Positions 24,295 to 35,623 of a DNA stretch of 64,000 nucleotides are shown piece by piece. Location: NCBI GenBank assembly GCA_018806985.1, contig JADANN010000164.1, forward strand, positions 682,001 through 746,000. Direction: 5' to 3'. The first letter of the stretch is position 1; each line of letters begins with the position of its first letter. A model generated the notes under the pieces. That model did not search any database. It was given only the letters and a program-made list of their open reading frames with translations, and was not told where the DNA came from. The DNA comes from Angiostrongylus vasorum. Taxonomy: Eukaryota; Nematoda; Chromadorea; Rhabditida; Metastrongylidae. Both the position numbers and the translations under genes were made by a program.

Positions 24295-25771
24295 ACTTCT
24301 TCAAAATTGCACCACAAGAGCTGTAATAAAGGAGTCAAATATCGCTCTAAAAAGTCTGGAGAACCGAGCAAGTTGGAGTTGAAGCAGTGGGGTTGGAGAG
24401 TGGGCCTTCTGAGTGAAATATTGAAAAAGCATCGCTTAAACACATGGGTGGAAGTCTTTGCATTTTTTCACACAGCCTGCAGTACTTTCTTGGACCGTAC
24501 TTCTTGATTTCAATGCGCACCTCAAATGCGCTTCACGGACGCGCCGTCCGATTGGCCAGCCACGCGAAAATGGGAAGGGTAGTGAAGGTTGAACCTTTCA
24601 TATTATATCAACTGTTTAGTGCACCGAGTTAACCAAAACTGTTTTTTGTCTCAATACTTTCACGTAGATACACCACCTCGTGGTCGCATAAGACCTTCTC
24701 GACGTTTTAGAGGCAAATGATGATTTTATACTGGGGTTGGTCAATGGATAGCTACTCTCAGCTATACTAATCTGCTGCTTAGATCTAGTTGAAATATGTG
24801 CAACAGACACAGGACTACACTTCAGCTATCACACAAAAACTGCGGAAAGCTGATAACATCATGATTAGATAATGGGCTAATGTTATCTCACCATACAAAA
24901 GAGCTGTTCAAGAACATGAGAGCATACACTGGAGAATATCGGATATGTAGAAGTTACACAACATAGAAGAAATGTGAGAGAACTGGGCAATAGAACGACA
25001 ACCTCAAGAAACCAACGCATCGTGCCTTTCGCGTGGACTTACGGACCGCATCCTTCATTTCAGTGCTTACCTTAGTTGTGCTTCAATGTGATGCGATCGT
25101 GAGAAGATTAGTTCTTATCAAACTCCTGCATTTCTTGTCCACATGGATGAGTTCGCACGTTGGTTTAAGCGTCCACTGGAAAACATTTTGTCTTTCTTAC
25201 TAGATGATATGTTAAATGTTGCATGCGGCATGGGTACTAATACAAGATAAGATCCGCCACGCAGTTGCCTACTCTTTGGATCATTAGGAGTGTTGCTGTT
25301 ATGTGACTAGGATTTTTTTTAAGACGACAGCGACTTCTTAAATAGTTTAGTCTAATGAAGAAGAATCTCACGGGCTAGCTCGTAGCTGGAGAAGAGAAAC
25401 GAGAGTTACTCATGCTTTGTTTATTGGCTTATTTTCACTTCGCGTTAATCTGGCGATGGGCAATCTAAGCGGCAATCGTAACCACAATCTCTTCTTAGAA
25501 AATCGAGCACACATGTCACGTTTCTCAAAACTCTTGGCACTAGAGCTCATAAAAGTCCATTGATCTGTCATATAAATATACTACATTGCTCCGCCGTGTT
25601 TTTCGTCAACCTACGAGCTCGCGTTCATCGGTTGAACGAATTAGTGGCAAACTTCAAAACCCTGAACGCCGACACGCCTTACCTGATATATTTTTTGTTC
25701 GCTTTACACAAACCTGTACCTCTTAAAGCTGCCAGAGCACCATCGTCGAAAAAAGTGATTAAATATAGATT
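24295..25771. other. Intergenic stretch, nothing recognised
   Basis: No exon or repeat copy recognised. An open stretch at 25560-25771 runs into the solo LTR and could be the last codons of a lost retroelement ORF, but no motif supports this. Confidence 0.35.
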
Positions 25772-26028
25772 ATAGCAACTATTGCCAGAATAGATACTAT
25801 CTTTTCACTTTATCGTATTATCCTACAGTACCCACATTCGCTCTTCATCATATCGCTTTGGAATCTTGTAGAATGTAAATGTTTTCATTTCATTCTGAGA
25901 AAATTCGGTTGGCACAAGCAGCCTTTGTTATATAAACCTCTTTGTGCAATCGGAACTGTTTGTGTGTTATTTCTGTTCGAAGCTTTCATGCGTACAATAA
26001 CACCAAGGACATGACGTTGTTGGGTAAA

Positions 26029-26344
26029 GCGTCTCTCATTACCTGATCTGGTCATGAGGGAGTTGGAAGCGGAAGTCGACGAATGTTTTCGGTAAGATTT
26101 CTGGAGCTGTGCTGAAACACCCCCTCTTCCAGAACCATGTAAATATTTAAATAAATATTTAAATATTATATTTATATATTTATTATATTATATATTATAA
26201 TATTTAAATATTTAAATATTATTTATCTATTTACATGGTCCTGGAAGAGGCGATGTTTCAGCACAGCTCCAGAAATCTTGCCGAAAACATTCGTCGACTT
26301 CCGCTTCCAATTTCCTCATAACCAGATCAGGTAATGGGAGACGG
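26029..26344. repeat. Long imperfect palindrome with an AT-rich centre
   Basis: Arms of about 120-155 bp are reverse complements around 26187. GGAAGCGGAAGTCGACGAAT on the left pairs with ATTCGTCGACTTCCGCTTCC on the right. The loop is made of TTTAAATA/TATATT repeats. The outer part of the left arm belongs to the LTR, so the right arm is an inverted duplication. Confidence 0.9.
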
Positions 26345-26597
26345 TTTCCACAAGGTTGTATAAAGTGCATAACCCTGTCCTATTGTTATTGTAAGCTAGG
26401 TATTACTGCCTTACACTGAGTGCCTACCTCTTCTATCACCATTGATGTATTTCATGCGCACATAGTATTGCTCCACTAACCTATAGCGCACTAGCCAGCC
26501 TTGCCCTGCCCTCGTTTATTGATCATGTTACCGTTTTGCCGCTCGTATTGCGCCGATGTTCATATACCGTTATTTTTGCGTTGTAATTGCCGCAAAG

Positions 26598-26862
26598 GAC
26601 GCATGTGGCGCAGCGGTCGGGTACGCCCTGCGACACACACGTGGAATCGATCCCCCGCGCTCATGGCCCACCAAGCTTTCCATCCCTCCTGGGTTCGGCA
26701 AATTGGTACCAGACTTGTATGGGAGGATAGCAGCACTGGCAAAGATACATTAGGGGGCCACCGCGAGTCAGTAAAGGCGAGTTATGCATACGATCATGTC
26801 CAAACAATGCTTAGTTAATTCAAATGCGTGGCGAATCCCTCAGCGATTGATCAACGCCGAGT
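26598..26862 (+). repeat. SINE family A inserted in the solo LTR
   Basis: Head GGACGCATGTGGCGCAGCGG, B-box-like GTGGAATCGATCC, body GGTACCAGACTTGTATGGGA, tail GATCAACGCCGAG. The flanking LTR sequence resumes immediately after it. Confidence 0.85.
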
Positions 26863-27013
26863 TACCAAAGTTTGAGGTATTGCTGTGTCACAACTACGAA
26901 TAAATCCCGCTTAGCAGCTTTTCATGAAGTCGAGAATCCTACTAAAGCTAATGACTATTCGGTGCCGAGAACTGACTCGAAGGCCTGATTTTTCCACTAG
27001 CAAGTGCCATATA

Positions 27014-27110
27014 GTATATACATATACACATATATATGTGTACGTATTGTACGTTTATATACGCACACATACGCGTATACACATATGTACATATTCATTT
27101 ACATATTCCA
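27014..27110. repeat. TA/CA-rich low-complexity tract
   Basis: Degenerate (TATACA)n and (CACATA)n sequence immediately after the LTR. Confidence 0.7.
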
Positions 27111-27734
27111 CTGTGGGCTACAGACAATGGATGCATCGTAATGTTCATCACCAACCTTTTTTTTCTGCGTCGATGAGTCCTGCTTAAAACAGCTGTCTGT
27201 TTTTTATGGTATGCATTTTTATCGAACTTGATGCAAATCACTTTATTACTTTTATTTCTTTTTCGTGGTTTGGGCGCGTTCTTGCTGAAGTGCCACTTTT
27301 ATCCATGTGCTACAAGTAAAGGCAGTGAAGACGTAAAAAATCTGTTATGAAAAAACAACTGTCAATTTTGAGGAATAAACGTAATGATAAAGTCAGTGCT
27401 TTGTAATATAAGTAAATGGTACGCACATAAATTGAAAGATCCTTGACTTTTTTCACCAATGTTTGCTATGTGTTGCTCTGTTTTTCCTTCACATTCCTTG
27501 TTCTGTTTCTCTTTGTAACTGCAAGCATTTATCGTTACGAATTCTGTCCATAAGCAGAAAATTACAAGAGGGTTTAGAAAACGCACGCTTTCTTAAACGG
27601 ATTACTTTCTTCCGAGATCGAACGCAGGTCAGTTTTGATCTCATCCTGGAAATGTTTATGAGAAAAATAAGATGCCATTGAGTTAAAACTGTTTGGTTTT
27701 ACGAAATTGTTTTGCCTCAGTATTCCTGTTGCTT

Positions 27735-27915
27735 CGAAAGGTTTACCACCTCATAAACTGGGGTTGGTCCTGGGTGTCGGACTGCGATGTACATCGGCGA
27801 ATTTATTCCCCAATCCCAAGCTGAAGAGGAGTTCGATGTCTTCATTCGAAAGCCCAACTAAGAGTAGAAGAACACCAAGATCCACCACCGTCCTGGTAGT
27901 GAACTAGTCGCAAAG
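27735..27915 (+). mobile_element. Non-autonomous RTE derivative, 3'-truncated copy
   Basis: It carries the 5' leader landmarks GGTTTACCACCTCAT, GGTGTCGGACTGCGATGTAC and CCACCACCGTCCTGG, then stops after AACTAGTCGCA. Confidence 0.7.
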
Positions 27916-28202
27916 GGGATTCTACAATATTTCCCAATGAGTAGAGTCCCCATAGAGCTAATTCAATGCGCATGTTACGTAGGCGCGAATGATTACAAGA
28001 TGATATGCGTAAAGAATCGCCTGTGCAAATAATTTAGCAAACAAAAATGATACTGCTGCCACAAGCAAAACTCATCCGATATGGGTGACAAATCCTACAT
28101 GAGGCAAAATTTTTTGAGCAACTCAGTGCAAAGTCAGTCCAAGTGTAAATGTGCGGAGAGATTGAAAAAAATTTCATATTCAATGAAGAGTGTTCTCCAT
28201 AA

Positions 28203-30290
28203 CTCTCTCAACGGTTTAGCGCCCCATCGTGGCTAGGAAGTGTTCCTGGGTGTCGGACTGCAATGCATAGCGGGGTGATTCATACACCCAGCAGGGTCTC
28301 CCAAGCTGAGAAGGAGTCCGGCGTTTCCATCGGGAAGCCCAGCTAAAAGTAAACCAAAACCAGATCCATTACCGTGCTGGTATCAAACTAGTCGCATGGT
28401 GGCAAGTCTCCCTGTGATTCACAAGGGCCGGCGAGTGCCTGTGGTAGCAACGACCTGGTGAAGGCTTTAGCTAGGCTGACCTTCGCTCTGCAGAGAACCA
28501 CAATGGCTAAACGAGCAGATTTCCAACCTCGGCAGCCAGCACACTGCAGCCCTTCGTCTACGAAATCGGATGGTGAGACCACTGGTGAGAGGCGATCAAA
28601 TCTCGGTTTGCACAGGACGTCACTGGAAACGGAAGAGACGAATTCGCCCAAGACACGACATTGAGACTGCTTCTTGCCGTAGAGTTATAACACCAGAACA
28701 GTCTTCAGACGCCAACCTTTACGCTGGCCGCTGGTCGCATCACACTCGCAGGACGCAGGACATATTTCAGTTAGATAACGGCGCTTTTGTCATTTTTAAT
28801 GGGAAATTCCGTCACAAAGCGTTGGAGACATTGGCTTTATAGTACATCTGCCTATTTTCCATCTCGTCACCTAATAGGAAATCCTATCATGGAGCATGCA
28901 TGGACATTCTCCTTCTCCACCTTTTGCCTCAAAAGAAAGTCAACATCAACATAGGCGTTCATTTTTCGGGAAGAAAGAAAATCAGCCATGGACATGAGAC
29001 TCTCCCAACGGCACGCTCATGCGGAGATCGATACAATTCTCACGAACTGAAAATGTGCATCTTCAACAGCTCAGCGGTAACTGGATTCTGGACTGGATCT
29101 GGTCACCGCCTTCTCTGTGCAAAAAATTCGATTCAGCCATAATCTGGAAGAGAACGTCTGTCATCGTCTGTCGAGTGTACCATCTCCTGCTCGTCTTACT
29201 TTTATCGGCCACGAGAGAAAGCGTATGATGGCATCGAAAAATGCAGTCGTATGTTCCCAGTCCTACATAAGAACTCTATCTGAGTGTTATGGAACTGCAG
29301 CACAAATATACAGCTTTTTATCCACCTCTCACCATACCCACAGGAAGAGAGTTTAGACAAAGCGACAAAGTATTGCCAAAGTTGTTTGCTGCCGCGTTGC
29401 AGTGGACTGTGAAGTCATTCGGGAGGAGAAGGAGATACGTGTTGATGGAGAATTTCTATAAACTCTTCGTTTCGCGGATGACATCGCATCTTTTCGAGGA
29501 GTAACAGTGAAACAAAAACGATGCTCAATTAACGAAGCAGGAAAAAAGATGAAGAACTCATGGCGCGAAGGTGGACAAATCCAAATGGGTAGTTTTCCGA
29601 TTGCAGAGACCACCTAGCACGTGTACCTTGGACGCCCAATAAACATAAACATAAAGAACAATATGAAGGAAGAATTAGACAGAACGACAGTAGCATATGG
29701 CGCATTCGGGCCTCAAAGATACGCTCGACCAACCAAAACCACGGTCACCTTTCCAATTAAACAGTCTTCCAAACGCTCTCTTATGCAGCGAAAAACCTAC
29801 ACTGATACTCCAACCACATCAGGAAATTTGCGCATCACTAACAGAGTGCTTGAACGATTTCTTCCGAATTTTATCTCGCACAGTGTGAACACGGAATGCT
29901 TAGCACAGATTTTGGAGATCTCACCCATCTTTTGGATCCTGGAGAATATACATCGATAGCGAAACACAGATGGGCCGGTAACATAATAAGAAGAACAAAT
30001 GAGAGATGGACGAAAAAACATTGGGTTGCACTCCAAGAGAACCAGGCGCCCTCTTGAAAGACCACCCAAACAATGGGCGGACGTGTTTGTAGGTAACATC
30101 AACTATCTGCATCTGCAAGCTAAAAGGATTTCAAGAATTCGGAATGGTCCTTACGGCGGTCACCATATTCGAGGCAGACTACCACCATGGGCGACGATTG
30201 TGGAAGAGAGAGGGAAACAAATGGAAATTTTGCTGGCGGCCGCACCGCGCGAAGAGGGACCAACCAAAGTATAGAAGTAAGCTAGTCAAT
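28203..30290 (+). mobile_element. RTE-type LINE spanning 5' leader to 3' end, heavily degenerate
   Basis: From 28203 the sequence is the same leader as in the 400-bp repeats (CAACGGTTTAGCGCCCCATC, GGTGTCGGACTGCAATGC, ACAATGGCTAAACGAGCA at 28499). Here it continues into ORF sequence instead of jumping to the 3' end. Landmarks follow in order: DIFQLDNGAFVI (endonuclease region, 28762-28797), HAEIDTILTN near 29010-29040, KIRFSHNLEENVCHR near 29120-29165, LTFIGHERKRMM at about 29195-29230, LRFADDIAS near 29460-29490, HVYLGRPININ near 29620-29645 and a RPPKQWADVF block near 30058-30090. EWK-type and WGPH-type C-terminal remnants end at about 30215-30250. Many stops, frameshifts and deletions make it non-functional, but it preserves the full architecture. 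Confidence 0.85.
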
Positions 30291-30887
30291 TACTATTCTC
30301 CTTATTATACTCCCTATACTATGTTGGTAATAAAAATCACCTCTTCTTTCTTTGGCAAAAAATTCAGCTGGAATGGAGAATTGTGGTTCAGTTTTTTTTC
30401 CGTTCGAAACTTCTAAATGGGAAAAACGTGTTTAACTATGAATAGTAGTTGGATGAAAATGAAGAAACTAGTGGTGTCTCCTAAAGATCACTAAATGAGA
30501 TATTTATTTCTCTACAGGTTAGATCGCTTGCAAAATTTGTATCCAACGTTTCAATTTGAAACGACGTGAAGCGAAAGAGAGTGGAAGCGAATAACAACTA
30601 GGAAACTTTGTCCTACGTTGAGAAAAAATGAGGCGAACAAATAAAGAGTGCATATGGGAAGTGCCATGCGGTTTACGAAACAATAGACCCCCTTCCGAGT
30701 GATTTCGTGTCACATTTTGCGCTCATGAAAAAGCGCTAAACTCACTTTCTTGTTTTTTTTGTTTGCAACGGTGTTTTGGTTCGTGAGTCAGCTCCTTTAC
30801 TGGCATCACTTTCTGAAATCGTTATTTACACGGCGAAGCAGTCTCTGATTAGCCTGGTTATTGTTTGTGTTTATTCCGTATTTAACG

Positions 30888-31020
30888 TGCATGTAACACA
30901 ATGGTAAGAGGTAGTCTGCGATGCATAATTAACGGTGCTCGGTTCGATCCTACATGTCAAACCAAACTTCCTATCCCTCTAAATATGGCGGTTAACTCGC
31001 ACCTAACCTTTCTTGTAGGT
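30888..31020 (+). repeat. SINE family A, 5' fragment, highly diverged
   Basis: A GTGCATGTAACACAATGGTA head and a GGTTCGATCCT B-box are followed by ACCAAACTTCCTATCCCTC, parallel to the SINE A body. It is lost after about 130 bp. Confidence 0.55.
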
Positions 31021-31186
31021 TAATAACACTGCCCTGACAGATACTTGCTGGATATGAAGAGACCAATGTGCTGATGCTTACCGTTTGTATTTGTGGAACT
31101 TGTGCGCTTTTTATCTGACTTTGTTTTGAAGCACTGAAACGATATAGATTGTTTTTACAGAGACAACATATTTAGCACCGATCGAT

Positions 31187-31362
31187 TGAAACTAGCTGAG
31201 AGACAGGCGAAACGAGGGACCCGCATGGTGTGGTGGTGAACGCGTTACCCCTCGGAAGGGGGTAGTAGCGCGTTCGTTCCCCACCGCAGACACCTGCAAT
31301 CCGGAGTTTTGCAAATATCTCAGCATCATTGTATTTGTATCACACATAATACCTTGCTGTGA
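31187..31362 (+). repeat. SINE family B, complete copy
   Basis: Leader GAAACTAGCTGAGAGACAGG, head GACCCGCATGGTGTGGTGGT, GGAAGGGGGTAGTAGCGCGT, GTTCGTTCCCCACC, then the tail GAGTTTTGCAAATATCTCAG, CATCATTG and CACACATAATACC. It is followed without a gap by a family A SINE. Confidence 0.8.
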
Positions 31363-31364
31363 GG

Positions 31365-31645
31365 GCGCGTGTGGCGCAGTGGTTGGAGGCGCCACTGCGA
31401 CACGCACGTGGAATCGATCCCTGCGCCCATGGCCCACCAAGCCTTCCATCCCTCCGGGGTCGGTAAATTGGTACCAGACTTGTCTGGGAGGATAGCAGCA
31501 CTACTCGATACATTGGCAGGCCACCGCGAGTCATTGTAAGGGTCAGATATGCATTCAATCACATCCAACGATACTTAGTGAACTCGAATACATGGTGCAT
31601 CCCATGGAGATTGATCAACGCCGAGAGCTTTATCCCTTTTATTAT
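31365..31645 (+). repeat. SINE family A, full-length copy
   Basis: Very close to the family consensus: GCGTGTGGCGCAGTGG, GTGGAATCGATCC, GGTACCAGACTTGTCTGGGA, GATCAACGCCGAGAGCTTTA and a T-rich tail. Confidence 0.9.
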
Positions 31646-32313
31646 TTTACCCTGCTGTGAAAAAAGTGGAACAGGCAGTAAATAAGAAGTTTACAACGTC
31701 TTTGATTCCAGTTAGTTAATGGAAAGGCTTTTTAATATGCGCCAGAAGGACGCTTGACATGAGGTACATTTAGGTGGAAGAATATTCGTGCACATTGGAC
31801 CGTTTAAACGGTACATGTGTTAACGAATCTACTAACAGGTTTTCCGTATTGGAAACAAAAGCGACAATAACGTTGCCAAAGGCACTTTTACTTCAAGTAT
31901 AGAAAATGAAGCAAGTTTGTGGGGAAGAGAGAATTGCGTTGACTGAGATCCAAAGAACCAAAAATCACCTGGAATATTAAGAATGTGGCTGCTGCAAACA
32001 GTCCGATTAAACAAAGAGTGTACATTTCAAAAATCTAAAAGGAACTATACGAAGTCATACTTACAACCGTATTATTTTTTTTGTTACTGTAACCAGTGAC
32101 CTACAAGTGAGAGGTGATGCTGTAACCAGTGCTAGTATAACATAAAAAAAGGAAATAAACCAGAGTTTAGAGCTTGTCTGCTCTCGACCGCCTGATCACA
32201 ACGTTTTGCACACTTTCTGAAATCCTAGGCTCCGTGTGTTTTAGGCAAGGCCTCGCAACTTGTGATATAAGTCACTTCACGACTAATTTTTTGGATGTCA
32301 TACATGCTCTCCC

Positions 32314-32520
32314 TCTCAGCAGTTTATCACCTCATCGTGCCAGGGCATCTTCCTGAGTGTCGAAGTGAGACGAGTAAATCTCCTGCAGGGTCTCCCAGGG
32401 TAAAAGAGAGTTCTCGATTTCCACGAGGAAGCCCATGTAACGTGTAGAATCGTAAAGCAGCGCTAGAAATTACCGCTGTACAGCCAACGAAATCTTGCGA
32501 CTGTCTATCGTGGCTGTTTG
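32314..32520 (+). mobile_element. Non-autonomous RTE derivative, 5' half, diverged
   Basis: Leader landmarks AGTTTATCACCTCATCGTGC, GGGTCTCCCAGG and the AAGCCCA...AAG block are recognisable. The 3' end is absent. Confidence 0.6.
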
Positions 32521-33302
32521 AGAAGCCATCAGAAAGGAACAACAAATAGTTCAACCAGCTTGCAGTAAATATTACTTTTTAGTTTGCTCCAGTACTAACT
32601 ACAAAAAATCAAGGTTTCAAAGATAAAGCAGTGGTAAGATTGATAACATAACACCATCTATACATGATTTAACGCCTCACCCTAGCAATGAAATGTTTGT
32701 TTCTAAGTATTGGACTTCGACGCATATATGTAGCAGAAATACCTCAGCACCCTCTTACCCTACCAGCGACAGTCTCCGAGAACAGTCATTCTCTATGCAG
32801 CAAGTGAGGAAAGCGTTACAGGACTCAACGACGCAGATAGCCTTGTCCTAGCCACAGTTTCTCAGCCCTCACGAAATTTAAACCACTGTATATGCTTATG
32901 AATGTATGAAGACATGAAGTTCTGTTGTAGATCTTATAAAATGTTCTCAAAAGTTATGCATCACAGAGAGTTGAAAAACTCCCACATACCTTATATCCGC
33001 GCTTAAAGTAGAGAAATAGCAAATTAAAAATGAACCTTACTGTGTAAGAATTTCCTTTTATAGCCATATTTCCTATCATTATCATGTCGTGCAATGATTG
33101 TTGGGTAATCATATACTGATATATACTGATATACATATATAACATGAAAACTATATACTTATACTGATTATATACTGATAATGTAGGTTCGCGCCGAATG
33201 TTTTTTCAGAAAATGGCCTATCTGTTAGTTACACTTCAGGGAGAAGCAAAAAAATGCGTCGAACAATACCAAATATGTCGTGAAACGTATTCCTTAGTGG
33301 TA

Positions 33303-33400
33303 CTTTACTTACTTTGATACTTTGATGGCCCATCCTCCCTGGTTGTGCGGGCCACAGCATAATCTCCATTTTTTTGGGGAGTTTTGCTGGTTTAGGCAGC
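33303..33400 (-). mobile_element. Non-autonomous RTE derivative, 3' end fragment
   Basis: The + strand reads ACTTACTTTGATACTTTGAT, then GGTTGTGCGGGCC and AGTTTTGCTGGTTTAG, which is the reverse complement of the shared 3' terminus and the ORF start block. Confidence 0.75.
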
Positions 33401-33499
33401 TAAAGGATATCAAAGAATACATCTGTGAGGAATTAGCACTGCAAGATCAAGAAGAAAAAAAGGAGGGCAGAATTTAGCAATCAGAAACGAAAAAATACT

Positions 33500-34340
33500 C
33501 ACGAGCAGACCATATTCGTGTTTCTACTATGAAACAGTAGGAAATTCGCCAAATGATTGCAAAGGCGTGCCAACCTCTGAGGAAAGAGTGCAGATTGTGA
33601 AATATTGGAATCTTTGCTTTAACTGTGGGTCAAAATTTCACCAAACTTCAATTTGGAAAAGAGGATCCTGCCGCGTTTACAATAAACGAGGGCATCACGC
33701 CCACCGCACCACTTGTGGGCAGCAACAACCCCCAAACAATAGCAGCTTTGTCAGTCATAAATAGGCCAACAAAACCGCCTATCAACACCACAAGAAGCAA
33801 GAAGACCACGTCATCAAAAATCAATACAATAGACTCTCAACAAAACGTTACCATCGGGATTGCTATTAATCCGCCTAAACTAGGTTATCTGGTAGTAGAA
33901 GCCAACCACAAGCGGCACCTTAAATCGCGAGAAAGTACACTCATCATCATGGAGACTACAGCACGCAATGATGAACCATGTAAATAACAATAACGCGAAG
34001 ATTTTTTGCACACTCGAGTCATCAGAAATTATAGGATTCACCGGATCGAAAATAAAAGAACAAGAGCAACAAAATATTGAAATCTGAGGACAGTTTGTAA
34101 AGATGATAGCGAGGCGAGACGATGGTTATTACGTGCGACTTCCGTGGAAAAACAAATCAACTACACTACCCGAGGACAAAGGTGTGGCAACACATCGACT
34201 ACAGGCGACAACCACCACACTTGCAAAAACCCTCAATGTATTGCAATTTGTAAATGTGAGTGGTATCCACACCATTCAGTAAAGCGTAGTTGTTTAACTT
34301 ATGCATGCGCACTGCAAAAAATCTTATGAGGGGGTGGGGA
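33500..34340 (+). mobile_element. BEL/Pao-like LTR retrotransposon, gag zinc-knuckle region and pol remnant
   Basis: The frame at 33510-33720 reads CFYYETVGNSPNDCKGVPTS, then ERVQIVKYWNLCFNCGSKFH. This is the BEL/Pao gag arrangement: a cysteine-rich motif followed by a CCHC knuckle (CFNC...H...C), with the last cysteine of the first knuckle replaced by Trp (SIW). A second knuckle follows (SCRVYNKRGHHAHRTTC, one Cys replaced by Tyr). Further on, at 34120-34215, GYYVRLPWKNKST followed by an LPEDKGVATHRLQ segment matches the block preceding the BEL/Pao reverse transcriptase. The RT, RNase H and integrase are absent; the sequence passes directly to a purine-rich tract and the 3' LTR. Stops make it inactive. 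Other LTR clades lack this pre-RT block, so I favour BEL/Pao. Confidence 0.75.
34327..34340 (+). other. Polypurine tract before the 3' LTR
   Basis: GAGGGGGTGGGGAG immediately precedes the TGTAGCA start of the LTR, as expected for the plus-strand primer site of an LTR retrotransposon. Confidence 0.75.
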
Positions 34341-35070
34341 GTGTAGCAAATATTGCTAGAATAGTTACTACTCTTCCACTTTATCGTATGCTTTCTACAG
34401 TAAAAAAAATTGCTGTACCTCACTGCAATATGTAAATGTTTTCATTTCATTCTGAGAAACTTTGCTTGACACAAACAGAATTTGTTACGCAAACCCCTTT
34501 GTGCAGTCGGAACTGTTTCCGTTTTATTTCTTTTCGAAGCTTTCGAGCATACAATAATACAAATGGCATTAAGTTGTTCGGGAGACCGTATTCCGTTATC
34601 TGATCTGGTCACGAGTGAGTTGGAAGCAGAAGTCGACGAATGTTTTCGGTAAAAGCTCTATACCTTACATATAGTGTGTAACGCTATCGTATTGTTATTG
34701 TAAGTTAGGTATAACGGCCTTTCATGAATCCTTTGAAGCGCCTCTCTCTTGCACCACCATTGATGCACCTCGATAAGGACATAGCATTCCTTCACTATCC
34801 TACAGCAAAGCCACCAACAAACCTACCCTCATTTAATGATCATGTTGCCACTTTGCGGCCTGTATTGTACCAATGTTGACACATCATTATTCCTGCATTA
34901 TTATTGTCGTAAACGGTCTAATTGCCTAAGTTTGAGGTATTGCTTTGTGGTAACATCGAAAAAGTACGGCGTGGAAACTTCCTGCGAAGTAGAGCATTCT
35001 ACTTAGAGCTAGTGAATAGTTGGTGCATAGAACTGACTCCAAGTCCCAATTTTCTACTAGCAACTGCTAT
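34341..35070 (+). repeat. 3' LTR of the BEL/Pao-like element
   Basis: It starts TGTAGCA after the polypurine tract and is collinear with the solo LTR at 25772-27013 but lacks its palindrome and SINE. The right boundary, near CTAGCAACTGCTATG, is approximate. Confidence 0.75.
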
Positions 35071-35623
35071 GTGGAAACCGTAATATGGAGGACAAAGAAT
35101 AAGGCTTTTTAATCAAATAATAAAGCATTCTACCTCTTAACGATATGTTATGCATTCGACTTCAATGCAATATAGAGAGAAAAGAATGCATATTTGGTTT
35201 AACAATGGCTTCGTTTGGCTCAAATGGACCTTTGAATTTTTTTAATGGTAGCAAACTTCATATAAACAAATGCAGTGGCTGTCATAACCGCAATAGCACG
35301 GTGTCTTTGAATAGATTTTGGGTCTTTTTTTCAAAAGAATAAATCCTGTAATTTGACAGAAATCCCTTGATTGCCCTGTAGTAAGCCTTGCGAGATAAGA
35401 CCACACTCTGTTATGTAAAACAGGACACTAAGTCGCTTCGCTCATTTTTTACTCACATTAGCGGAGCGTTGCAGTGCTGTTACATGCTTGCATAACCGTT
35501 TGCGGTAACCATTTGTCTTTGCTTCAGAAACTTCTATAGATTGTGCCACACGAGCATTAGAGCACGTGATGCATCAGTTTACGGATATGTAGATGAGATT
35601 TCGACTGAATTGGCAACACCTCT
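35071..35623. other. Intergenic stretch, nothing recognised
   Basis: No repeat or exon recognised between the LTR and the relic at 35624. Confidence 0.35.

Larger units (their letters stand above)
25772..27013 (+). mobile_element. Solo LTR of BEL/Pao-type element, enlarged by a palindrome and a SINE
   Basis: Collinear with the 3' LTR at 34341-35070: shared blocks include GTAAATGTTTTCATTTCATT, CTGATCTGGTCA, GTCGACGAATGTTTTCGGTA, TATTGTTATTGTAAG and AGTTTGAGGTATTGCT. Two extra segments account for the greater length: a palindromic expansion (26029-26344) and a SINE A (26598-26862). No adjoining internal region is recognisable, so I call it a solo LTR. Confidence 0.75.
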
